From Paludibacter jiangxiensis (GTDB lineage Bacteria > Bacteroidota > Bacteroidia > Bacteroidales > Paludibacteraceae): DNA of 64,000 nucleotides. Location of the stretch: NCBI RefSeq assembly GCF_001618385.1, contig NZ_BDCR01000001.1, forward strand, positions 1,240,001 to 1,304,000. The letters are read 5' to 3'. Each line of letters starts with the position of its first letter. Position 1 is the first letter of the stretch. The position numbers were made by a program, and so were the translations under genes. A model generated the notes under the pieces. It had not been told where the DNA came from and did no database searches. It was given only the letters and a program-made list of their open reading frames with translations. This document shows positions 1 to 6,812 of the stretch, piece after piece.

Positions 1-125
1 TGCCGATTGAAGAATAATATATTTTCCCGCCAAAATTTGCAAATCGATTTTCAGTCGCCTATCTTTGATGCAATTAGCAATGTTTGCTACGTTACATTTA
101 AGTTCATCTAATAATTTATAGAGTT

Positions 126-1262
126 ATGAACAAGTACTTTTTCCCCATCACCCGAAGCAATATTTTCTTGTTTCTTGCCTTGTGGTTAATGCTGGCCTTT
201 CCGCTTGGATTGTATACTTTACTGGTCGGCCCGTCTAAATGGTTGGCGGCGGCAGCTCTGCAACATAACTGGTCGGATTCTCTTTCCAACGGACTTCAGA
301 AAGGAGCCATCCTTCTCTGGATTGTTGTTTCGTTCGTACTGGCCGTGCTAACAATCAGGTTATTCCTGAAGCTTAAAATAATTTCCCGTTCGGTGCTTTT
401 TTCTTTGCTCTTTCTGATTTTTGGTGTCTCCGTCTACTTGTTTGCCTTTCATCCGGAGATCTATATCAAATGGTCGGGTGCAGCTATGGTGAGCGAGAGT
501 CAGAAAACCACAGGAGCTGCCGGCAATGAAATAGAGTTCACTATCGGCTCTTATCCGGATGCTGATAAAATTGTTCAGCTGAAAAAAGAAGGATATACGG
601 CCATTATCACATTGATGAGTGAGTTGGTGGTGCCGGCAGAACCGAAACTGCTGCACGAAGAGGGAGAGCATACCGCTAAAGCGGGCATGCAGTTGATCCA
701 TATCCCCATGTTGCCTTGGGTATCAAACAATGAAAAAGCGTTGGAACAGATTCGTCAACTGGTTAAAACCGGGCATGGTAAATATTATGTACACTGTTAC
801 CTTGGCCGGGATCGGGTCAATGTTTTTAGAAAGATGATTGCCGATAGTGCGCCAAAAATGAAGCTGCAGGCCAATACTTCCACACGCAAAATAGAAGAAT
901 TAACCCGGTTTGAAAGAGGTAACTATTATCGGATTAACGAAAAGATATACCTTACTCCATTTCCAACCGATGATGAGTTTTTGGGATATATTGTGAACGG
1001 CAATTTCAAGTCGGTTGTTTGTCTGTTGGACGAAAATGACCCTGAAGATAAACCATGGGTTGAGCGGGAAAAGAAAATTCTGAAGACATACAACGTCTCC
1101 TTTGTCAACATACCGTACAAGAACGCTGCAGATACTAAAGCTCTCAGGAAACTGATCGATAGCATTCCGCACATCGCATCGCCGATGATAATACATGCAT
1201 TCAAGTCCGACAGTCAGTCTATTGCCCGAATTAAGAAAGAACTGAATAATCTGAAGATATAA
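126..1262 (+). CDS. Membrane protein with active and degenerate tyrosine-phosphatase-like domains
   Basis: A 378-residue protein. Three hydrophobic segments (about residues 13-37, 60-82 and 89-108) anchor it in the inner membrane, and the remainder is probably a soluble domain. Residues about 134-240 form a dual-specificity/tyrosine phosphatase-like domain with the C-x5-R signature (H223, C224, R230). Residues about 266-375 look like a second copy of the same fold (same strand pattern and spacing), but the signature reads HAFKSDSQ, so Cys is Ala358 and Arg is Gln364; this copy should be inactive. The gene is convergent with a polysaccharide operon, so a role in regulating or trimming that system is possible but only inferred. 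No clear promoter is seen in bases 1-125. Confidence 0.75.
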   Translation: MNKYFFPITRSNIFLFLALWLMLAFPLGLYTLLVGPSKWLAAAALQHNWSDSLSNGLQKGAILLWIVVSFVLAVLTIRLFLKLKIISRSVLFSLLFLIFGVSVYLFAFHPEIYIKWSGAAMVSESQKTTGAAGNEIEFTIGSYPDADKIVQLKKEGYTAIITLMSELVVPAEPKLLHEEGEHTAKAGMQLIHIPMLPWVSNNEKALEQIRQLVKTGHGKYYVHCYLGRDRVNVFRKMIADSAPKMKLQANTSTRKIEELTRFERGNYYRINEKIYLTPFPTDDEFLGYIVNGNFKSVVCLLDENDPEDKPWVEREKKILKTYNVSFVNIPYKNAADTKALRKLIDSIPHIASPMIIHAFKSDSQSIARIKKELNNLKI

Positions 1263-1292
1263 AAAGACAGGGTTGGTGCCCTAAAAAAATAT

Positions 1293-1338
1293 GAGCCTGT
1301 TTTGTCTCTGGTTTGACTTCCGGAGATAAAACAGGCTC
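1293..1338 (-). terminator. Hairpin between convergent genes, terminator of the polysaccharide operon
   Basis: Arms 1293-1311 and 1320-1338 pair over 19 positions (two G-T wobbles) with an 8-base loop. Read on the minus strand the hairpin is followed by a run of seven T (plus-strand A run at 1283-1289), typical of an intrinsic terminator. On the plus strand no T run follows, so it is weaker for the upstream phosphatase gene. Confidence 0.75.
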
Positions 1339-1409
1339 TGTTGTACAAAGTGGGATCAGCTCTTCAGGTCATTTGCCACAAAATGAAATCGCAATTGTGA
1401 GGCAAAATA

Positions 1410-2816
1410 TTATTGTTTAGAATTGAATCCCTTTCTGGTTTGTTGTCCCCATCCTTTATCTCCTTTAAAGAAAGAAATATTGCCTTTGATGGCAAAAAAC
1501 ACATTCAACGGGTGGTAGATGAGTGGTTCGATAAACGGAATGACAAATAGTTTTCGCAAATGTTCGAACCGATGATACCGATGGAATGTAAACTCATCGA
1601 AAAGTACGGCATAGAAAGAAAACGAAACGGAGAACAGATATACGAATACCAGCATGAATATAAATATCGGCCAATTTATCATGCCCACAGCAATAAGATA
1701 TACAAGAAGTAAATATCCGAAAGCTTCGAGCAACGGAGCCATCCATTCAAAAAAGAACCAGAAAGGATAACCCAACAACCCCATTTTTCCATATTTGGGA
1801 TTAAAGAATAACTTACGGTGCATAAGTAACGTGTCCATATTGCCTCGTGTCCAACGATTACGCTGGCGGGACAGCGCGCTGATGGAAGTAGGAACTTCTG
1901 TCCAGCAAAGCGGATCCGGAATGTATTCAACGCGATGCTTGACTTTTTGTTCGTATAAGAACCGGCGCATGCGTACTACCAGTTCCATATCCTCGCCAAC
2001 AGTATTCACATTATAGCCGCCGCATTGCACCACAATGTCTTTGTCGAACATGCCAAGTGCCCCCGAAACAATGAGCAACCCATTGAGTTTACTCCAGGCC
2101 ATACGTCCCATTAAAAATGCGCGTAGATATTCGATAGCTTGAAAACGTGCAATATATTCGTTTGGTACATTAACCTGAACTACCTGTCCGTTCTCAATTT
2201 TACACGAATTTGCAATGCGGATTACGCCTCCGGTGGCAATGGTTTTGTTATCTGTATGAGAAAGGAATGGCTTGACTAATTTTTGTAATGCGTCGGGAAC
2301 TAAGATGCTGTCCACGTCGATCGCTACAAAATAAGGAAAATGCGATACGTTGATACCGGCATTAAGCGCGTCTGCCTTGCCGCCATTTTGTTTGTCTACC
2401 ACCGTAAGATACGAATAAGCATGGTTTCTGGATTTATAAATACCTCTAACCGGTTGAGTCGGTAATGCGGCATAAGCAATGTATTCAGCTTCCACCAAAT
2501 CAAATTCCCGTATTATTTTATCCAGAGTATCATCGGTGCTTCCATCATTCACCAGTATGATTTCGTAGTTGTTGTACTGGATTGTAAACAACGCTTTTAT
2601 GTTGTCAACAATCGTTTTGCTCTCATTATAAGCGGGAGCTATCACCGTAATTCCGGGAGCAAGAGGCGATGAGAGAATGGCGCTGAAATCGGCATAGCGA
2701 TTTGCTCTTTTATATTCAATCAACTGAAACATCGAAATAATTCCCAGAAAAAGATAAATTGCCATGATTAGTGCGGCAATTATCAGGAATAGATTATTGA
2801 AAAAAATATCAGCCAT
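1410..2816 (-). CDS. Membrane-bound family 2 glycosyltransferase (processive polysaccharide synthase type)
   Basis: A 468-residue inner-membrane glycosyltransferase of the BcsA/PgaC/YaiP type. One N-terminal membrane segment (about 7-30) precedes a GT-A domain with DGS (91-93), DVD (167-169), the catalytic GED (274-276) and the QRNRW processivity motif (318-322). Several membrane segments follow (about 340-440). No PilZ domain is present, so direct cyclic-di-GMP control through PilZ is not expected. It is the last gene of a four-gene operon, 30 bases after the HEAT-repeat gene. By family knowledge it would polymerise a beta-linked sugar and export it through the membrane; the sugar cannot be predicted. 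Confidence 0.85.
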   Translation of the reverse strand: MADIFFNNLFLIIAALIMAIYLFLGIISMFQLIEYKRANRYADFSAILSSPLAPGITVIAPAYNESKTIVDNIKALFTIQYNNYEIILVNDGSTDDTLDKIIREFDLVEAEYIAYAALPTQPVRGIYKSRNHAYSYLTVVDKQNGGKADALNAGINVSHFPYFVAIDVDSILVPDALQKLVKPFLSHTDNKTIATGGVIRIANSCKIENGQVVQVNVPNEYIARFQAIEYLRAFLMGRMAWSKLNGLLIVSGALGMFDKDIVVQCGGYNVNTVGEDMELVVRMRRFLYEQKVKHRVEYIPDPLCWTEVPTSISALSRQRNRWTRGNMDTLLMHRKLFFNPKYGKMGLLGYPFWFFFEWMAPLLEAFGYLLLVYLIAVGMINWPIFIFMLVFVYLFSVSFSFYAVLFDEFTFHRYHRFEHLRKLFVIPFIEPLIYHPLNVFFAIKGNISFFKGDKGWGQQTRKGFNSKQ

Positions 2817-2846
2817 ATGTTTAAGTTTTTGTTGTTGTAATCAATC

Positions 2847-4031
2847 TTATTTTTGTTCAATTTGCTCAGGTTCCATGTCTTTTAAGAGCATGGCTTGCAG
2901 TCCGGGAGAAACATGTTTCAGAATCTCAGCCTGCAATCGTCGGGGTGTATCCTGCCAGATGTTTCGGTAGAATTCAAATGTCTCCTGAGGCTTATCCAGA
3001 GAAAGTGCCTGTATCATGCCAACCTGAACGCGAAGTGTCTCTCCGAGAAAATTCTGTTTTACCACGGGGATAGCCTCATAAATATCCAGGTCACGCACAA
3101 CCCGTAAGGCATTTCTACGTACTACCGGATCGTGATGTGTCACCAACTGGATAATCTCTTCTTTTGAACCCTTTTGAGAAAAAAGCCGAATCATATTGAG
3201 TGCAAAGATGATGACCGAAGCATTCTCCGAATGAAGAAAGCTATAAAAGTCGGGTAGGGGCAAAGAGCTTCTCACCATTGTCTTATGCAGTAAAATCTGA
3301 TGCCATATCGGCAATGATTGATCAATAATATTGAGGAATGCAAATGCTTGGCCGGTATCGAGATTTACACAGGCCATTTGCGCGACATTTCTTAGGTGAG
3401 GATTTCCTGCATATTGATACGGCTGAATCAGTTCAAATGCAGCATAAACCTGCATCCATTGTGCAGCGTCAATGTACAATACCTTGTTGAACCATCGTGC
3501 ACTATTGATTTTATGTACCACAAATGTATCAAGACCTAACTGGTAAAACAAATGTTGCAGGTTCTCGGTCTTCGGTCCGGTGATTTGTTTGCGCAAACTG
3601 ATTATCTCCTCAACAAGCGTTTGTTTCTTGAGTTGTTTCATTTGCTCTAAAGCAGATTCACTATTTCCATAAAGGTATTCTATGATGGATGCCTGTACCT
3701 TTTCTCTAATAAGATTTTTGCGGTGCCAAAATCTGATGGAACCCCATCTTCGGAGTAAGATGAACAAAGCGATTGTGGCTATATTCACCGCCGTAAGGAT
3801 AAGGGCTGTGAATAGAATTGGAAATAACCAAGCAAGCAGGACGCTTTGATGTTGACTTGTTTCAATTGTAGTCATTAAGTAACGTCCCAGATCATGAAGC
3901 CAGTCAAATGCGTTATTTCCTTCCAAAAACCAGGTTTCATGCATTAGCCAACTTTTCACAATGGAGGAGAAAGCTAGCAGTAGAATCATAGCCGTTATAA
4001 ATACGGCCACAGCTTTATATTTTCGTAACAT
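2847..4031 (-). CDS. Membrane-anchored HEAT-repeat-like protein of the polysaccharide operon
   Basis: A 394-residue protein with two N-terminal membrane segments (about residues 8-28 and 66-94) and a long helical region. The C-terminal half has HEAT-like helical pairs (for example around 265-350, with the pattern DPVVRRNALRVV). Such modules bind proteins, so it may be an assembly or control subunit linking the synthase to the receiver protein. Its start overlaps the end of the receiver gene by 17 bases, which suggests translational coupling. No enzymatic motif is seen. HEAT-repeat proteins beside GT2 synthases and YaiO-type barrels occur in other bacteria, but no function is established for this one. 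Confidence 0.65.
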   Translation of the reverse strand: MLRKYKAVAVFITAMILLLAFSSIVKSWLMHETWFLEGNNAFDWLHDLGRYLMTTIETSQHQSVLLAWLFPILFTALILTAVNIATIALFILLRRWGSIRFWHRKNLIREKVQASIIEYLYGNSESALEQMKQLKKQTLVEEIISLRKQITGPKTENLQHLFYQLGLDTFVVHKINSARWFNKVLYIDAAQWMQVYAAFELIQPYQYAGNPHLRNVAQMACVNLDTGQAFAFLNIIDQSLPIWHQILLHKTMVRSSLPLPDFYSFLHSENASVIIFALNMIRLFSQKGSKEEIIQLVTHHDPVVRRNALRVVRDLDIYEAIPVVKQNFLGETLRVQVGMIQALSLDKPQETFEFYRNIWQDTPRRLQAEILKHVSPGLQAMLLKDMEPEQIEQK

Positions 4032-4419
4032 AGTCTATAGCATTTGAAATGAATGAATTTTTCTTTCCTTGTATTGCCTTTTGTATGTGAATATTTAGAT
4101 GAGTCGGATCAAAAGGCTTTGAAATAAACTCATCGGCACCAAGTCTGAATATGAGTTCTATTAATCGATTGGAGCTCAATGAACTTATTACTACAATCAT
4201 CATCTTGGGAAATTGTAGCCGGGCATTGTGAATGAATTCGAACCCGTTCATATGCGGCAATAATACCTCCGTGATTAAAATATCAGGAGCAAACGACGTC
4301 AATTGGCTTGTCATCTTTTCTCCCACCCAGGCGAGGCGAACCTCATTCTGTTCGGCCATCAGTTCTTTTCCCATGAGTTGCATTAATAATGGGTTGCTTT
4401 CACATATAAGTATTTTCAT
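4015..4419 (-). CDS. Stand-alone atypical response-regulator receiver lacking the phospho-acceptor Asp
   Basis: A 134-residue single-domain receiver with no output domain. The fold pattern is clear: ILICESNPLL at the first strand, ITEVLLPHMNG at the phosphorylation loop, ISS at the Ser/Thr switch and FISKPFD with the conserved Lys101. The acidic pair is E7/S8, and the phospho-acceptor position is Glu51 (codon GAG) instead of Asp. It therefore probably cannot be phosphorylated normally and may act as a fixed-state protein-interaction module. I chose the ATG at 4419 rather than the longer frame reaching 4485, because the longer one runs into the end of the upstream gene and adds 22 residues before the conserved first strand. 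Confidence 0.8.
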   Translation of the reverse strand: MKILICESNPLLMQLMGKELMAEQNEVRLAWVGEKMTSQLTSFAPDILITEVLLPHMNGFEFIHNARLQFPKMMIVVISSLSSNRLIELIFRLGADEFISKPFDPTHLNIHIQKAIQGKKNSFISNAIDYVTKI

Positions 4420-4444
4420 AATGTTGCATTTTAGGCTTTTCAAA

Positions 4445-5701
4445 TCAGAATTGATAAGAACAAATAATTTCACCGGAGAATACATTGCGATAGCGTTTGC
4501 TCATCCACTCGGTATTGCTGTAGGTAAATGCTCCGCTAATGGTAAATGCAGGCCAGAGTTGCTTGCTATACTCAAGTCGGAATCCGGATGACTTAAGAGA
4601 AGGAGTAACTGTGGTCAGGACATTCGTCCTTTCATCGGGCGAAACTCCATAATTTACTCTTACACCCCAGTAATCGTCTCTGGAAGCAAAATAGTAACGG
4701 GTTTGCAGCAACGCAGTAAGGGAAGTGCTTCCGTTTAGTTTGAAGTAAGTTCGCCCAGACCACCACCAATTGCCTGAATATTTGCCCAGATAGGCAGTGT
4801 AAATCATGGCGTCGGTGGTTTTATAGTCGAGATAACGAAAGCCCACAGAGGCTTCGAACGCTGACGGTAATTTCTGATAAAACTCCCCACCCAGTCGGAA
4901 ACGTGGAAATATGGATTGATTAGAGTATCCGATATTCAGGTATCCATAATTCCAATTGCTGATTTTCAGATACGCATCCGCTTCACCCTGAACTCCTTCG
5001 ATCCCGAATCTTTTTGCATAGTTAAATCTTCCGACTAATGTTCCTATCGGAATTTTCCGGCTATATTGTAAATAGATTGTTTTCCACGGCTCTAAAGCGC
5101 GACTCTGAAAATAGTCGGACGAATAACTGAAACTCAGGCGGTTCTTTTTTAGTTGATCCTGCAATGATTTCAACAACTTGAGGCCATCTGCATTTTGAGG
5201 ATCAATATACAACAGCGTGTTCAGTGTTTCGTTTGCCATTTCAGGTTTTTTCAAACCGTCGTAGGCTCTGGCTTTCTTCAGTAAAAGGGCTTTGTTGTCA
5301 TGAAAATAAGTAAGGGCAGCATCACAATCGCGAAGACAGGAAGCGTAATTGCCTTGCCAGAGGGAAAGGTCGGTTTTGACATCCCACGCATCGAAGCTTT
5401 TCGGATTTGTTTCAATGACAGTATTGATGTTGGATTCAGCCAAATCATATTTTTTGTCCCATAAATAAATGCGGGACAACAAAATGTGGGCATCCTGATA
5501 ACCGGGGTTATTTGTAAGGATCCGTTCGCAGGTAACAATTGCACCTGTTCTGTCTCCTGAATTGGCTGCCTGACGGGCTGCTATAAATAGAGAATCAGCG
5601 TTAATTCGCTGTGCTTCAACTGTGATTGAGGACTCTAGTGTATGAAATATGAGGCATAACAATAAAGTCAAAATTCCAGATTTTGATATAGAACAATGCA
5701 T
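4445..5701 (-). CDS. TPR and outer-membrane beta-barrel protein, YaiO-like
   Basis: A 418-residue protein. An N-terminal hydrophobic segment (about 10-25) looks like a signal peptide. TPR-like helical repeats follow (about 36-175, for example the LLSRIYLWDKKYDLAESN pattern), then an aromatic-rich beta-strand region (about 190-418) ending in Phe, as outer-membrane barrels do. This two-part plan matches the YaiO family and resembles the periplasm-spanning TPR plus export barrel used by polysaccharide secretion systems. It is the first gene of the operon with the receiver, HEAT and GT2 genes, 25 bases before the receiver. Likely role: periplasmic passage and outer-membrane export of the glycan; the substrate is unknown. 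Confidence 0.75.
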   Translation of the reverse strand: MHCSISKSGILTLLLCLIFHTLESSITVEAQRINADSLFIAARQAANSGDRTGAIVTCERILTNNPGYQDAHILLSRIYLWDKKYDLAESNINTVIETNPKSFDAWDVKTDLSLWQGNYASCLRDCDAALTYFHDNKALLLKKARAYDGLKKPEMANETLNTLLYIDPQNADGLKLLKSLQDQLKKNRLSFSYSSDYFQSRALEPWKTIYLQYSRKIPIGTLVGRFNYAKRFGIEGVQGEADAYLKISNWNYGYLNIGYSNQSIFPRFRLGGEFYQKLPSAFEASVGFRYLDYKTTDAMIYTAYLGKYSGNWWWSGRTYFKLNGSTSLTALLQTRYYFASRDDYWGVRVNYGVSPDERTNVLTTVTPSLKSSGFRLEYSKQLWPAFTISGAFTYSNTEWMSKRYRNVFSGEIICSYQF

Positions 5702-5798
5702 AGTAGATATTTTTTAATTAAACAATACGGTGATAAAATGATAAGTTTATCACATTGATATTCAAATAAAAATGGTGTTTTTTTTTTATTTGATATGG

Positions 5799-5806
5799 CA
5801 AATATA
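5799..5806 (-). promoter_or_regulatory. Candidate Bacteroidetes -7 element for the polysaccharide operon
   Basis: TATATTTG on the minus strand fits TAnnTTTG and lies about 100 bases before the YaiO-like gene. A clear TTG at the right upstream distance is not seen. A plus-strand TATATTTG lies only 14 bases away, so the two would be divergent and close. Confidence 0.45.
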
Positions 5807-5820
5807 AGATGCGAATCAAC

Positions 5821-5828
5821 TATATTTG
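5821..5828 (+). promoter_or_regulatory. Candidate -7 element for the ferritin-like gene
   Basis: TATATTTG on the plus strand fits TAnnTTTG. It would give a leader of roughly 140 bases before the ATG at 5974. No good -33 element is visible, so confidence is limited. Confidence 0.35.
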
Positions 5829-5973
5829 CATTTACACTAAAAAAATTAATGAAAACAATTTGGCCATATATCAGGGGAAAGGCATCTTGAGATGCTATAC
5901 GGTTTGTCTTTGGTATGATTTTTAGCGCCTGCTTGCGGTTATTCTGAATTGACTAATAATAAATTATTTGCAC

Positions 5974-6420
5974 ATGAACCCAAAGGAATTTCAAACAATC
6001 AGAGAAGCTCTTGCATATTGCATTGATCAGGAGCATTTAAGTTATCAACAATATAGTCGGAATGCCAAAAGGACCCTGAATCTTCATCAGAAGAGTATAT
6101 GGGAACAACTTGCCAACGATGAATTGCGGCACAAGGCATTATTGTCCTCACTTTTGGAAAATCATCAATTCCTTTCCATGTCGTTTACTCCCGAGGCCAA
6201 CCCGGGAAATCTCGATTTTCTTCAGATAGAAAAACCGGTTAATCCTGTAAAAGAAATATTTATGAAAGCAATTAATGCTGAAATTGAAGCGTATTATGGA
6301 TATCGTGATATTGCGCAACAATCTTCAGAAACTGAGATGAAGAATCTTTTTCATCTTTTATCTCAGGAAGAGTTGGTTCATAAACAAGCTTTAGAAGAAG
6401 AGCTGGCAACTCTTGGATAG
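5974..6420 (+). CDS. Ferritin-like / rubrerythrin-type diiron protein
   Basis: A 148-residue four-helix protein. Two helix pairs each carry a Glu followed by an ExxH motif: E in CIDQEHLSY, then NDELRHKAL; E in NAEIEAYYGY, then SQEELVHKQ. These are the ligands of a ferritin-like diiron centre. It lacks the rubredoxin-type Cys motifs of full rubrerythrin. By family it would reduce peroxide or bind iron in the cytoplasm. The ATG at 5974 is preferred over a TTG two codons upstream. It stands alone, divergent from the polysaccharide operon. Confidence 0.8.
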   Translation: MNPKEFQTIREALAYCIDQEHLSYQQYSRNAKRTLNLHQKSIWEQLANDELRHKALLSSLLENHQFLSMSFTPEANPGNLDFLQIEKPVNPVKEIFMKAINAEIEAYYGYRDIAQQSSETEMKNLFHLLSQEELVHKQALEEELATLG

Positions 6421-6812
6421 TATTATTGATTATGCATTTAAGAATTTCACAAAGAAAAGGCGCTAAATTTGTGAAGAATGCTACGTCAGATTAGGATCGG
6501 CCTTGTCCGGAGAGCCAAAAAACAAGAGAGGCAAGCGTAAAATTGTCCATTGTTTGAAGCACCTGACGAAAGGAAGGGGCAAGTTTGGACAATTTAGATT
6601 GATGAGCGCCGGTTTTTTGAGCGAAGCGGGCATAGCCTTGAATTTTTTGCTTCCTTTTTGTTTTAAGACAAAAAGGAAGTCGGGGTTAGAGGGGCGGAAG
6701 CCCCTTATCTAATTCTTAAAAGCATAATCCCTGCGGATAGTACGCATTCACTTGTTCTGTGTCTTTTTCTCTCCGATAGGTTTTTCTATCTTTGCAACAT
6801 AAGAACAAAAAA
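6421..6812 (+). repeat. Gene-free stretch holding nested inverted repeats, possible dispersed element
   Basis: No credible gene; the only open frame here (69 residues, 6503-6712) has no recognisable domain and runs through hairpins. Three structures stand out: a perfect 10-base inverted repeat 6540-6549/6586-6595, a perfect 12-base hairpin 6650-6661/6668-6679 with loop TTTAAG, and a 6-base GC-rich hairpin 6690-6695/6700-6705 closed by a GGAA tetraloop. From general knowledge, similar hairpins coding for FCFKTKRKSG-like peptides recur in Bacteroidota genomes, so a dispersed repeat is plausible. The last part holds the promoter of the next gene. Confidence 0.5.
6787..6794 (+). promoter_or_regulatory. 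-7 element of the RecB/AddA-type nuclease gene
   Basis: TATCTTTG matches TAnnTTTG exactly and ends 18 bases before the ATG at 6813, so the leader would be about 10 bases. No well placed TTG is found upstream. Confidence 0.55.

Noticed and set aside
6503-6712. Open frame of 69 residues on the plus strand
   Set aside because: It runs through all three inverted repeats, is rich in Lys and Gly without domain features, and has no promoter; non-coding element is more likely.
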